The translations under genes were made by a program, and so were the position numbers. 64,000 bases of DNA from Paraphysoderma sedebokerense. Its lineage: Eukaryota; Blastocladiomycota; Physodermatomycetes; Physodermatales; Physodermataceae. Below are positions 25,203 to 44,548 of this stretch, piece by piece. Numbering within the stretch: the stretch's first letter is position 1; every line of letters starts with the position of its first letter. Location of the stretch: contig JAHLJZ010000048.1 of the NCBI GenBank assembly GCA_025602915.1, forward strand, positions 62,001 through 126,000, given 5' to 3'. The notes below the pieces were generated by a model, which worked only from the letters and a program-made list of their open reading frames with translations, was not told where the DNA came from and ran no database searches.

Positions 25203-26022
25203 ATGGCAGATATACTTGCGAGCAACATTTCCTCTTTCGACTGTATCATTGCATGTGCTCTGCGCAGCGGACGGGCTGCCCGTGTGACGATGTCTCCTTC
25301 AAGCTTAACTCTTGGTCCTGGCCAAACTGTTGCAGTTGATATCACTGTTGTTGGCGACACAAACTGGGACGATAGTGATCGCATAATTTACAGGTTTGTT
25401 TCCTCTGCAACCATTTAATCAATCATTTTACAAATAAGCTGACGCGCGATTCTACTTCTTCAGTGGATACATAAAAGTGATTCCTGAATCCTCTGACATC
25501 GGCTATTCAGCAATCCATGTTCCTTACGCTGGTTTCAAAGGAAATTACGGCGAACTTCAGCCAATATCAAACGACGAAATTATCTTTCCGGACGGTGCCA
25601 AAGTACGAGGACCATCGGTCATCAAAGTTAAAGGGGAGAATGGTCAACCACGCTTTATTCCATACGACAACAAACCGTTTAATTTATCTGCTGAGATTGC
25701 ATGCATCGGATTCCAGGTCAACCATCCTGTACGTAATGTTAAACTCTTATGGCTGGATTCAAAAACGGAAAAAGTTCTGGGTATTGCCGGTACCCTGTCA
25801 GATGCTCAGCAATTGGGTAAAAAGAATGATGCCCCGTTTAGACTGATCATGGCTGGAGTAAGTGGAGATCCGAAGGAATGTGTTCCTGGCAAGGGGTCAT
25901 ATAAATTTAAATTGACACTTGATTCCGTTTGTGATGATGGCACCCCGGTGGTGCATTCTTTTATTTCTGACGTCATTGAAGTCAGTTCAAACGAACCAAA
26001 GGGAGCCTGCGAGAAGCCATGA
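25203..26022 (+). CDS. orphan subtilase C-terminal (Fn3-like) domain, truncated duplicate
   Basis: Exons 25203-25393 and 25464-26022 give an intact 249-aa frame from an ATG. Similarity to the two full subtilases starts abruptly near residue 24 ([10 protein letters not shown]) and runs to the C terminus; even the intron sits at the same site. The signal peptide, propeptide and whole catalytic domain are absent; the first 23 residues (MADILASNISSFDCIIACAL and on) match nothing in the neighbours and are not a convincing signal peptide. It cannot be a protease. It could be a pseudogene kept open by chance, or a small protein derived from the C-terminal domain. Divergence from both paralogues is larger than theirs from each other in this region. 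Confidence 0.6.
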
Positions 26023-27210
26023 TAATGGTAATTATCTAGGCTCGATTCTCTTGAATAGTTGTAATATGTTATACTTTAATTTTAACCGAAATATTTATGT
26101 AAATATAAATAGCATTATAGTGGATAAAGACAGAGGACTTCTATTCATCTTGTCCATTTTCAGGTAACTTCCGCTGACCAGGAGAGTAAAATAAATTGAA
26201 AGTGACACGCTTGATATGTTACTAAGAGATGATTCAATCAATAAAGAAAAATGATCTATTACAAATAGAATCTAACGGAAGAGAATGTAACCATCGTGTG
26301 CAGACCGCTTCGCAAGCGGCCCCCGCAGTTAAACGACTTGAAATGCGACATCAGCCGGTTTTCTCCCAATATTGGTATAATGGATAAGTATATGGACACA
26401 CGAATACATGGTGCAATGTAAGATTAATCAATTCGGTTTGATAGAGGTGTGTATTAGGTATTGGCACTTATCTGTTTCATTTATTGACGATGATCTCGGC
26501 GAACGTTGTAGAATAGACAGCAAAAACTAGCAGTGAGATCGCGAAATTGACTCGATTTGAAAAGATTAATTTGACCACAAAAAGAAAATTCAGAGTGCGC
26601 TTCGTTGCAGCAAGCGTATCAAAAGGTGGCTTTGATGATTTTGTTACTCCCTATGTGCATGATACTTATTTTGTTAGATATTTTGTTAAATTCGCAACGG
26701 TGCCTTTGTAACTTTCTACCGAGATCAATCAGTTATTTTTAGAACAAGTGTTTCCATTTAAATTGACTCTAGCATATTTGCCAGTAAGTCTGAGCGAATA
26801 GCAGCAGTTAGCAACGCATTGAGGTAAGCATTTTTCGACAAATTTCCAAATTTAGGCAAGTAATGATAAGCAAGAGAACTTGGGAGTTGCAACGTGCTTC
26901 AGAAATTGTACTTTGGGGGAGAACAATACGCGTGACTTGAATAAGCAACAAAATTCTGTCGAAGACAGCACCGCAGACCGCAGGATACACCACTAACGAA
27001 ATTATAGAATATTCTCATAATTTACCCGAACAAACGCAATTTTGAATTTTAATCATACTATTATGCTTGCAATGAAATCTTACATCCAATGGAGAGAAGA
27101 ATTCTTGGATCCCGTGAAATATAAATATCGACATAGGACTGAATGTCCAGAGGAAAAGAATTTACTTATCGGCTACAAAGGCAGCTCTAACCAATCTATT
27201 GCAAGAAAAG
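26023..27210. other. intergenic region before second subtilase
   Basis: This is 1.2 kb of AT-rich sequence with no supportable gene. It contains the TATA box of the next gene at 27120-27127. Short frames here have no motif and poor codon use. Confidence 0.6.
27120..27127 (+). promoter_or_regulatory. TATA box of second subtilase gene
   Basis: TATAAATA lies 91 bases before the start codon of the second subtilase. The same word precedes the first subtilase at 17641-17648. Confidence 0.5.
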
Positions 27211-30200
27211 ATGAAAGAATATTTTTCTTTTGTCGCTTTGATCTATGTCACTTTTCTGGCCGGATGTGCGGAAGCCGGAGTTCTTCAAACTGCCCCGACA
27301 AATCTGCCCGACAATGTCGCAGTTCTGAACGATCAGTACATCATTGAACTTTCCGCTCCTCCCACTGCTATATCAAAACAGTCGTCCGGACAAACAATCA
27401 AAGCCGAGCACGAGAAATTACGGCGTGCAATGCAAACAGCTGGGATAAAGTTTCAAGAAACAGGGTACCTTAATATTTCTTGACTAAAGTCGTACTTTAA
27501 GTGACGTGTGCTCACACTCCATTCACTTAAATTAGCGCATTTGTGAATGTATATAATGGCATAGCTGCCAAAATTTCCGAACAAGATGCAAAGAGAGTTG
27601 CTGCTTTGGAAGGCGTGAAGAATATTTGGCCCACACTGAGTCATGTCAGGAATCCAATCTCTGGTGGACATAACGCATTTCGTCCGAGCTTACAGCATGC
27701 GCATAACGCTACTTTTGTCGCAAAAGTTCAACGTGAGTAAAGTTATATTTTTAACAGGGGAGAATACAATTATTAATTTTCAATTCCAGAACTTGGTTTC
27801 ACCGGTAAAAATATAAAGGTGGGCGTGATTGATACCGGCATCGACTGGGGACATCCAGCTTTCGCTGTTCCCGGAAAAAACTGTACCGCATTTGCCGGTG
27901 AAGGTTGCCGTGTGAAATATGGTAAAGATTTTATTGGCGATAACTTCAACGGGACGTCGGAGTCCATCATGCCCGATAATGATCCAATGGACTGTAACGG
28001 ACATGGTAATGACTGCCTGCTCGCTCTTCCTTAATTGCTAAATTGTTACTTACAACTTTTCTCAAATATAGGTACACATGTTGCAGGAATAGTCGGCGGA
28101 TTTGATGAAAGAATTGGCGGTGTAGCTCCAGATGTCATATTTGGCGCTTACAAAGTTTTTGGTTGTGGAGAAGGTACCGCCGAATCACTGATTATTATGT
28201 GAGTCTTTGTTATTCTATTCACAACCTATGACGGTCACTGATCACTAAAATCTTTGTCTATAGGGCCATGGAGCAAGCTGTGAAAGATGGAATGGATATA
28301 GTCAACTTATCACTTGGTCGGGGCAGCGGATGGGCATCAGCACCAACGGCTGCGGCTGCAACAAATCTCGTAAAAGCCGGTATCATTGTGGTTGCAGCTG
28401 CCGGAAATTCCGGCGACTCTCATGGCCTTTACCAAATTGGTGCTCCCAGTATCGGAAAGGACGTTATCAGTGTCGCAAGTTTCGACAACTCTTTCGTCAA
28501 TCGATATTACATGACGGTGAATGGGCAAGATATACCCTACGTCACTGGTGATGGTCCCAAGAATTTTGTTCAGCGCGGAATCAAATCTGTGTCGGTCATT
28601 CCAAATTCGAAAAACCATCAGATTAAAGACGATGGGTGCAAATCTATGCCGAAAGATACATTCAGAGAGAAAGTCGCCCTTATTCGTGTCGGCACATGGT
28701 TCGGACTTATCTTCTTTCTTCCGGACCTCTAACACCATAAACTGATTAAACTCTTTTCAGTGACGTACTCGATAAAATTGTAAATGCCCAGAATGCAGGT
28801 GCGATCGGTGTGATCATATATCACAACGAAACACACAATATAGAAGGTTTTCAGCTTAATGCCACTATCAACATTCCGACTATATTGATCTCTAGCGAAG
28901 ATGGAGTCAAGTTAGTTGATTTCTCCAAGAATGGATCTGTTGATGTTGCGTTTTCGTCGCAAGAAAAGACGGTAGGTTCTTCACACCCTACGATTCAATC
29001 TAATAGTAATCAAAACTAAAAATGATTTTCAGTTCCCAATCGCAACTGCAGGGCAACCTAGTTACTTCTCATCTTGGGGACTGGGTAATGATTTAGAGGT
29101 GAAACCTGATATTGGGTAAGTTTTGTTCAAGCCTGTCTGACGTACTCAAAAACTGATGTTTACACCGACTTACAGCGGTATTGGAGGACAAGTATACTCT
29201 GCCTGGCCCCGGTCAAGCGGTAAAGCCTACAACACAATCAGTGGGACTTCTATGGCATCTCCTTATATTGCGTAAGTGATCACCAGAAGTTTTTCCTACC
29301 AATATGAATGTAGTAATAATTTACAAATATCCTTTGATGTGCTATTATAGCGGCGTCATTGCAGCGTATTTGCAAGCATTTCCAAAAACCAATGCCCAAA
29401 CTATCATGGAAACTATTCAAAACACCGCCCGGCCTTCCCTTGCTCCGTCGAATAATCGCTTCGCCAACTCCGTTGCCAAGCAAGGTGCTGGATTAGTTGA
29501 CGCATTGGCCTTCATTTCTTCAAAGACTCGTGTTTCGCCTTCCCGACTTGCACTCCTCGATACTCCCGGATATCAAATGATTAAGCGACAACGTATTACA
29601 GTCAAAAACAACGGCAACTCGGAAATGAAATATACCGTCGAACATTTACCTGCTCAAAGTATCATTGGCAAAGCTGTCACTTCCCCTACACCCTTGGATG
29701 CCGCTGCCCGTGTCACAATGTCTCCTTCAACTTTGTCTCTTGGTCCAGGTCAAAGCGGTTCGGTCGATATTACCATCATCGGGGACGCAAACTGGGCTGA
29801 CAGTGATCGTATTGTCTACAGGTATGTTAGTTCACCACCTTCATGAAGTATCATTTCAAAATGGCTGACATTTTCTGAATCGTTTTTAGTGGTTACATCA
29901 AAGTGATTCCCGCATCCTCCGACACTGGATATTCTCCAATTCATGTTCCCTACGCTGGATTTAAAGGAAGCTACGACGGGCTTCAACCTTTATCAAGGGA
30001 CAACATAGTTCTCCCTGAAGGAACGAAAGTCCCTTCGCCCTCTCTTGTCAGAGCAAAATTGGAGAATGTCACTGTTCGAATAGTACCAAACAACAAATCC
30101 CCGCTCAACCTTACCGATACAAAAGAATCTGTCGCTGTTGCTTTCCTGGTAAATCATCCCGTGCGCAATATCACACTCAGCTGGGTCGATGCAAAAAGTG

Positions 30201-30466
30201 AAAGAGTTATCGGAATTGCCGGAATGCTTGATTCTGCTCAACCTATTGGTAAGAGCGATCCTATACCTTTTTCGTTCATCGCACCTGGTCTTGGAAATCT
30301 TAATTCCACAAGCGCTTGCGTTCCTGGGCCCGGAATGTACAAGTTTAAAATGACACTTGAGTCGGGATTCGACGATAGCGAGCCAGCCCTCAACTCTTGG
30401 ATTTCTGATGCGTTTGAAATTTCTCAGAGTAACCAAAGTAACCAGACAGCTTGTGTTCAAACCTAA
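27211..30466 (+). CDS. secreted subtilisin-like serine protease with PA domain (paralogue 2)
   Basis: This is an 888-aa S8 protease. Exons: 27211-27464, 27536-27732, 27790-28005, 28072-28198, 28264-28698, 28761-28971, 29033-29115, 29176-29271, 29351-29821, 29890-30466; all phases match paralogue 1. The signal peptide is [20 protein letters not shown]. The triad is intact ([31 protein letters not shown]), and a PA domain segment is present ([16 protein letters not shown]). The N-terminal half has diverged clearly from the copy at 17814, while part of exon 9 is identical over about 160 bases. N-glycosylation sites (NXS/T) are frequent in the C-terminal domain. It is probably secreted; regulation cannot be read beyond the TATA box. 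The in-frame TTG upstream was not used as start. Confidence 0.95.
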
Positions 30467-30904
30467 ATTCCTTTCAAAATGTCTATACTGTATATCAGTC
30501 ACTGTCTTGTGTAGTTTATTTGTAAATAGATAAATACAGCATTAAATATTCTCGAGCGTCACAAATATATTTGGTCTAGAATTTAACACTTTCCTCGGTT
30601 GGATTTGAATAATCACAAGTCACAACGAGGGTGTCTTCTTGTTTCGAAAAGAAGTCATGCAATCTCAGTCGCCCTTGCGCCTCTCAATCTGTTCATCAAT
30701 ATGCTTATATCGTAATTGCAACAAACAAAAATATTTGTGTTGAACTCCTGCTTTATTTATGGAAACGTCGTTTAATTTGTGTGTTTTCATGCCTACGTAT
30801 TTGCTATCATGACTCACAGCGACACATTCTATACATGTCATTGGAAGTGGAGCTGATATTCAAGAAAGTCGACAACCAGAATTTATTGATATTATTAGTT
30901 ACAT
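30467..30904. other. convergent intergenic region
   Basis: This lies between the 3' ends of subtilase 2 and the ABCC transporter. Nothing beyond 3' flanks is seen. Confidence 0.6.
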
Positions 30905-37914
<7,010 letters not shown>

Positions 37915-39141
37915 TTAAAGTGATGAGATTTCTCAATCGAGTCAAAGTATAGAATCCCAAACTCTTATTCTGAGACAATTTCAGGATAGGTTATCGGCAA
38001 TCATTCTTTGGGCCATATCAATTCATATCCATGGCATAATTCTTCATGTAATTCCCACTCCTGCCCATTTCTGTCCCTACCGCACCAAACACTTTTTGCT
38101 CTGCAAACTCATATGGCAGAATTTGAACATAGTAATGAAATCACGAATGTGAAAACAAATACATACAATTCAATCCCAAAAATCCATGTTGTATCGTTAT
38201 TGTCACCCTCGCTCACCCAGTTTTCGGTGACACGATTCAACTTCATCTGATGACTGTCGAGATCGGGAGGGTAGTGATTATTGAATTCGCTTTTAAATAG
38301 GGTAAAGACGGTTTCGACGGAATGGGTGTCGATGATATATAATCAGTGGAATAAGTCTATGCAAACTGATTTTGTCATTCAGGAACGAATGAATTCCCGT
38401 GTTAACTGATAAGCTCTCGAGTGACGAAAAAACGAATGCGAGGAAATTCGCGATGGCAAAGATGGGACGATAGATGAAATGACTCACTCTAGGATAAAAT
38501 ATGGCAGCGATTGACAATGGAATACAGATACTTTTTTTGTTTTACTGCAAGATTTTGGGAAATACCAATGTTGTTCTCACGGGCATCATTCCCTCGTTTT
38601 TGCCACCGTCGAGAGACATTTGCACAATAGAGCACAGGACAATGGATAACGCAATGAATAATAAAATGAATTATTTTGCCACCCGAATTTCCTAAACTGC
38701 GCAAGAGTGGTTTGGTGCACATATGAGACATCGCTGGATACACTAATATGCATAGTATCATGCATATTTTTAATTTTAATTTTCACTTTTGAATGTGCAT
38801 TCGGGCCTAGGAACGCGACCTTTCTCGACAAAGTGACGACATTATGAATTCATGGATGATGCCAAAAATACAACATGAAATAAGATATATAGAAACCCAC
38901 AAATACAAGGATTTCGCCTTATTTTGCTCCTAATCGTTTTACAGATACATTGTACTTTGGTTTATCTGTCCCATACTTGACCGTACAAGTCTTTGAATCC
39001 TGCTTTTATTTTTGAACCTACTTCTATTCCAGTCCTCGTCCAGCCGTTATACATTCAAATTATTCATGGCTTCCTTGTCCACCCTCACCAATGATGGCTC
39101 TCACAACCTCTATCCAGGCCTCGATGATCCAGAATTCTTGA
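37915..39141. other. ABCC upstream region and PXMP4 3' flank
   Basis: This is 1.2 kb without a supported gene. A minus-strand ATG frame starting at 38246 (MKLNRVTENWVSEG) ends in a hydrophobic stretch and has a GTATGT site. It cannot join the ABCC frame by simple read-through because a stop lies just before that ATG. Confidence 0.5.
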
Positions 39142-40227
39142 TTATTTATTCACCCAAATCCAGTTTCTCAAATTATCCCACACGTCACTGTCATTGTAAA
39201 GATACTGCATACTGGCTTGTAAACTTCCTTGTAATGTCTCTCTGTGATACCTAAACAAGTACATCACAGTTCCCCACACCAAAGACGCGAAGACTGGGAA
39301 AGGATCTCGAACAAGAGGATCGAGAAGAGGGTCAGAGTGGGATGAAGGTAGAAGCGACTTTTTGACCAAAAGTTTGGCAAGGCCAATCGTAATACGTGAG
39401 AAGAGGTAGAGAACAATCTATATTTGACGATTCGAACACATGCAAGTCATTCAATATATCAATGAATTGAAGCAAGGTGTTGAAAGCGGAAATGTTGACA
39501 GGGAACGACGAGAAAAAGCACGAAAAGTGAGTCATTAAATATTAAAGCATACAGTGCATCCAAATATAAATAGAAGATCCATCGGACTATCTTCTCTATC
39601 GATCACTCTCAACAGATGCACGTCTTCGTATTGGCGCAATCAAGCACTAATATTGCAACATACCTGATTATTTATATTCGTATTCTTCCCAAATACCATA
39701 TACCCACCAATACAGCCCGCCAAAAATGGATTCCAGTATTGCTCTTTACCCAACATTCTTCGTTGCAGTATCATCAAAGTCTTATAAATAGTCACAAAGA
39801 AGGCGAGATTTCTAGAATGCGTTTTCGTAGCTGTGAATATGAATTTAAGTTTAGATGACAACCTAGCAGGATGCAATTATCAGTTTTCTTATCATTCGGT
39901 TTCGGTTGAAACGGCAACTATCATTTCTCTTTTAGTCTCTAAATGGTCATATATACAACACTTGAGCCTCTGTTGGAGCGACAACAATGCCCAAATTGGA
40001 CATTATCAACCAAGAATAGCTCTCGAAACCCAGAGTTATGACAGAAAAAGACTTCAAAAAAAACAAACAAATTAAACTTACGGTCCATCTCTAAACAGAA
40101 AGGTCATGACCAAAGCATGCGGAAACCTGATTTTGGCCCCGTACACCATTCCATTTCTGAAGCCTTTGACGATGGAGAGGAGGTCATGGTAGGCGGGGTT
40201 CGCAAGGATGGCAGAGAAAGAGTCCAT
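39142..40227 (-). CDS. PXMP4: peroxisomal membrane protein, PXMP4/Pmp24-like (Tim17/22/23 family)
   Basis: This encodes 206 aa from exons 39142-39417, 39664-39862 and 40082-40227, close to the 212 aa of the human protein. Hallmarks are AKIRFPHALVMTFLFR, ATKTHSRNLAFFVTIYKTLM, GCIGGYMVFG with NINNQIVLYLFSR, and the C-terminal SLQASMQYLYNDSDVW. Several hydrophobic helices indicate an integral membrane protein. PXMP4 homologues sit in the peroxisomal membrane; the exact role is not settled. Both introns (246 and 219 bases) are three to four times longer than usual for this window. An AG within the second coding exon was first taken as an acceptor, but the conserved KLKFIF segment shows that the exon continues upstream of it. 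Confidence 0.9.
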
Positions 40228-40636
40228 TCTGGTTTACTGTATCAATTCTGTGAATGTTTTATCGTGCGAAATTGCGAATGTAGTGATGATGCGATGAATT
40301 CCCTCCTCCCTCCGAGTGGATCACGTCCCCGCCTGAAAAAATGGATTGTGCGCAAGGGGAATTCATTACACTTAAAATCTTATATTAACCATGAATTGAT
40401 GTGATTTGCACTAGTTTATTCGATGGAGATATAGCTGTGAGATCTTGTATTCAGACTGTAATTCAAAGAATCATCCATAATTTAAAAAGATAATAAAAGC
40501 CCAGTTTGGCTGGGAACTCCAAATCTGAGCGCGGAGGAATTAAAACGATCGAATTAAAACTATTGTCTCAACATACTTCTGCAAATAGCGATAGATATAA
40601 GATTGAAGCGTTGCCTTGTATATTGCTTTTTAGTCA

Positions 40637-40873
40637 ATGACAGAGGCATACAGAGCCCTGCCCAGAGATAACGGTCAGTTGGGCAACAATGAACAAAATA
40701 GAATCAAAACCTTAATGAACACTTACAGAGTTCTGCAAGGTAAACAACACGACGAACGGAATCTGCGGGATACAAATGCTGCAAGGCAAATGGCGCTATT
40801 TGTACAAATAACTTACAATCTCCTTCAACGAATGATGCAGAGCAATCCGGTAAACGACGACCAGTCATTTTAA
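40637..40873 (+). CDS. small hypothetical protein (78 aa), uncertain
   Basis: This ATG frame encodes a charged, Gln/Asn-rich peptide starting MTEAYRALPRDNGQLG and containing an amphipathic helix-like stretch ALFVQITYNLLQRMMQ. It is not recognised. A GTAAAC within it (about 40740) could be a splice donor, so it may be part of a longer transcript. Codon use is plausible but not decisive. Confidence 0.35.
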   Translation: MTEAYRALPRDNGQLGNNEQNRIKTLMNTYRVLQGKQHDERNLRDTNAARQMALFVQITYNLLQRMMQSNPVNDDQSF

Positions 40874-41096
40874 TGTTTGGAAAATCAATAGAATCCAATG
40901 GTATTGTGTCATAATCATGATGCCAGAGGATGATAATTTCTTTAATAAGCAGACTGAGTATCAACAATGGATTAATAGTGGGCTGAGTAAACGGTATAAA
41001 TCATGGAAGATCATTGATGTGCATTCTTTCAAGAATAGTCCTGCGCTATAACCTCTATTGGATTTTCATTCACAGCCGTGCTAAGCCAAGCTTTGA

Positions 41097-41104
41097 TATA
41101 AAAG
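41097..41104 (+). promoter_or_regulatory. TATA box of zinc-finger gene
   Basis: TATAAAAG lies 29 bases upstream of the first ATG of the C2H2 gene, so transcription would begin very close to that ATG. Confidence 0.45.
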
Positions 41105-41132
41105 TATGGATTCGTTTTGATTCTTTCACAAA

Positions 41133-42603
41133 ATGTGCGATTCCATCCGCTGGTCAAACGGTTTACCCTACAAACGACGGGGTCGAAAAGACATCAACGT
41201 GAAACGAGTTGACGATTACTTTTGTCCACAATGTAAAAAAGTATTTTCTAGGAAGTATAACATGCAAAGACATGTTAACATGTGCCATGAAGTCGCAAGC
41301 GGTGACTATTAATACATATCACTCTCTTCAATATAATTCGATAGAACTAAACCTCGTTTCCCCAAAATAATTCATACTTTAATATTTAACACATTAGTGA
41401 ACGAATTCCAATTATCGCATGAAGAAGTGCGTCGGTCTCGCATTCAAGAAACAGGTTATGAATATACGACATCAACATTAAATTCTACGCAAATTGCCAT
41501 TCAGCCCGATGTGCCCACACCAAGCGATGAGAATGTATGCGACACAGAGTTGTTAGAAAGTGTCCTCAACGAGACGCGAACGCTGACCAACACCGAAACT
41601 GAAAGCAACAATTTTCTGGATGATGGTACATATACATTTGAGTTTCCTCTCGCAGAAAATGTGTGTTTATTCATCTTGGCTCCATAGAACAGCCTTTAAG
41701 AAGTCAGGACGGTGACAACCTTGAAGAAATTAATTTTGAATTATTACCTGATAGTCGCAAACTAAACGTAATGTGGGGCGTTCTAAAGGACGTAGCTCAA
41801 TGTATGAAGGTTACAAGGGGGAAATTAAACCAAATTGTCAATCATCCAGATTGCAGCCCATTAATATTAACTAATTTCCAAAAGGTTTTTCTTCCAATTC
41901 TGACTCACTATTCTCTGAGTGCAGACAAATGTCTGCAACCATATTACGGTAATGAATGACAGGTTCTATTGTCTAGTAGACCCTCATACGTGATTTAGCC
42001 ACCAAGCTTTACTACGATCCAAATATCGCCTCATGTCCAGATAGATCTACTGTTGTCGACCTGATCAACACCCATGGCGGCACTTCCCTTCGCTCGTTGG
42101 TGAACAGAAACGCTGTCGTCGCGAAGGAGGTGGCCCGCATCTACCTTAAACATTTTCGTGATCTCAGATATGCTGAAAAAAATAGAGTGAAGAAAGCAAC
42201 ATTGGAGATGGCTGTTTCTATTTATGATCGGATCCCTGATTTACAACAACGCAAGCACCGTTTTCTGATTCTGGTAATATCTCAATTATCGTCAAATAGC
42301 GGTTCAAAACACGCTGATTATTTGTGAATTAAATTTAGCTAGAAATACCTTTTGAAAGTGGCAGAACACAAGTCCGACAAGTGGGACATGTGGGCGGATA
42401 GTAATGAAGGCTTCGATGCTCATAAGGTCTATTTACAGAACTCTGACTCTTTGGAAAGTCGCCAACACTACAATGGGCTGTTTCAATGGTATAGTAGTAC
42501 CATCACTGCAGGTCGCGATTCAGCTTTTGATGTCTCGGTTTCGGCTGAAACTACTAAAGAACATGAAGAACGAAAAGATGTAAATTTTGTAGATGTGATA
42601 TAA
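41133..42603 (+). CDS. C2H2 zinc-finger protein with unknown C-terminal region
   Basis: This encodes 397 aa from exons 41133-41301, 41398-41625, 41688-41948, 41999-42273 and 42343-42603; all phases close. The first exon, too short to stand out alone, encodes a basic stretch (PYKRRGRKD) and one C2H2 finger, FCPQCKKVFSRKYNMQRHV followed by NMCH, near residues 34-57. The remaining 340 residues are acidic and then helical (LWGVLKDVAQ-like and KEVARIYLKHFRD segments) with no domain I recognise. One finger plus a basic patch suggests DNA or RNA binding, possibly a transcription regulator; this is inference. Exon joins use donors GTGACT, GTACAT, GTAATG and GTAATA. It is convergent with the oxidoreductase gene, 237 bases from its stop. 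Confidence 0.75.
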
Positions 42604-42840
42604 TTTCTGCGGTTTGATAAGTGAACAAAGATAAGAAAGGAACTTCAGCTTGATTTCTTTTATTTTTGCATACGATACAAAGTTTAATATATTCGCCTTT
42701 TAATATTCCTGGGGCCATATGGTATCGTAAGATTTTGCAAAGTACCTCCAAAAGTGATCACTCACATACTCAGAGATTTGAATGATTCTAAAGTTAACTC
42801 TGATAGAATATGACATGTGCAAGAAACGCAATTTCTGATA

Positions 42841-44548
42841 CTATTGGGCGGGTTTACATTTAACCAACAACTTTCCAGTTGTTTTACGGCCTACGGATAA
42901 CAGCAGACAAAAAATCAGTACTTTCGAGATACACAGACGATGAAAGAGATAATGCAAAACTGAAAAACGCACCAACTAAATCTAAATGTGCCTGTTTAAC
43001 TTGATCTAATTCATAAACTTTATGGACCTTGATATGGATCACATTGTTTTCAATCAACTCGAATAGTTCCTTACATACTATGAATAGTTGAAATTAGAAA
43101 TCAGTTTAATCGTTCATGCGCGACAATAAAAAGTCAACTTACATTCTTCGAATTCTTGGCGGTTCTCGAGAGAATTAAACAACGAAGGACGAGTCAAGTA
43201 TGAGTTTTTGGGAAGTTGAAGCGGTTCAACCGCCGGTGCCTATCATTTAATGATAGAGAAATATTGTCAAGAAGGAGTGAATGAGCGAGGAGCCAAGGAT
43301 ACTGGTCAGTATGAATAACGAAGAAGAAACGAGACATACCTTGCCACTAGCATTGCCGAAACTAACAAACACTCCTCTCCTTCCAAGACATTTTAAAGAT
43401 GCGTCGAAGGTATCTTTACCGACTCCATCAAAAACAGCTTGTACTCCCTTGTTGTTTGTAATTTTGTTGACTTCATCGACAACAGAAGTCGTGCTGTAGA
43501 TGACGACATGGTCGGCCCCTTAAGATTCCGAAATTTTATGTTATCAGGCATCTGAAGTTTAAGAACGAAAACCATAAGATTAAAGTACCTAATCCACGGA
43601 CCATCTGTGCTTTCTCTTCAGTGCTAACAGTCCCGATCACGGTGGCGCCAAAATGTTTACAGATCTGAACCAACAAACTTCCCGTTCCGCCAGCGGCTGC
43701 GTGGATAAGAACAAAATCTCCTTTCTTGACGGGATAAGAATATTTACACATGGACAGAGCAGTCAGACCTTGGAGAATAGAAGCACATGCTGTTGATGTC
43801 GAGATGGACGGAGGAAGAGGGTAAACGTAGGCTGTATAGGACATGACAATAAGTTTGACGGAGGAGAGGACAGAATGTTAGAAGAATATGGTCAATAGCA
43901 ATAACGGATATGACAGCTAAAAGTTTTTTGTAGTATAATCCAATAAAATCTTACTTTGATTGACGTTTGTGTACTCTGCGTAGGCTTCAGGGTTAAAGTA
44001 AGCGACTCTATCACCGGGTTTGCAAGTCGACACCTAACATTCACATGAGAGCAAATAAAGCATGTCAGCACTAAATAAATTAGATAAAATGATATCCTCA
44101 TTTAGAAAAAGAACTCTTTAAAAAGTATACAAACATCGGGCCCGACAGATTCTACAACACCCGCGCCTTCGCTGTAATTTTTGCAGATCCGTTAGAACCC
44201 CGTAACGTTGCGAGGTCATCTATACTCAAAAATATGAATTCTCAGTCTTACCGTCCCAGAATAGCTGGCAATGCAATCTTGTATAGACCTGAGCGTTGAT
44301 AGGTATCGATAAAGTTGACTCCAGCGTAGTCGTTTTTGACGACAACTTGGCCTATAATCAATTACCAATCGATTTCAATACCAAAAAAAAGGAAAAAAAA
44401 CCAACGCCGTCGTATTCAGGTAAATTTTCGCAATCATAAGCAAAAGACATCAAAAGCACTTTATACCTGGTCCGGCCGTTGGAATTGGTAAATCCCTGAC
44501 TTGAAGAACATCGACGTCGCCATTCTCCGTGATTTGTACTGCCTTCAT
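42841..44548 (-). CDS. ZTA1: zeta-crystallin-type NADPH:quinone oxidoreductase
   Basis: This encodes 323 aa from nine exons: 42841-42890, 42973-43077, 43143-43239, 43340-43518, 43589-43831, 43955-44033, 44135-44171, 44252-44351, 44467-44548. It starts [20 protein letters not shown]. The medium-chain dehydrogenase signatures are [20 protein letters not shown], the nucleotide-binding loop [13 protein letters not shown], and [14 protein letters not shown], which also marks yeast Zta1. The end reads [10 protein letters not shown]. No zinc-binding cysteines are seen, as expected for this group. The enzyme reduces quinones with NADPH in the cytosol, and yeast Zta1 also binds AU-rich RNA. The upstream in-frame extension lacks an ATG. 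It is divergent from the golgin gene over 576 bases. Confidence 0.93.

Larger units (their letters stand above)
40228..41132. other. intergenic region between PXMP4 and zinc-finger gene
   Basis: This divergent promoter region contains the uncertain small frame at 40637-40873 and a TATA box at 41097-41104. Nothing else is seen. Confidence 0.5.

Noticed and set aside
37915-38250. Extra 5' exon of the ABCC gene beginning at 38246
   Set aside because: An in-frame stop directly precedes the ATG at 37914, and no acceptor between them gives a continuous frame.
38293-38840. Several 65-90 codon frames on both strands in the ABCC upstream region
   Set aside because: They overlap each other, have poor codon use and show no motif or splice partner.
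40637-40873. Small frame as an upstream exon of the zinc-finger gene
   Set aside because: No splice site pair joins it in phase, and a TATA box lies between it and the zinc-finger ATG.
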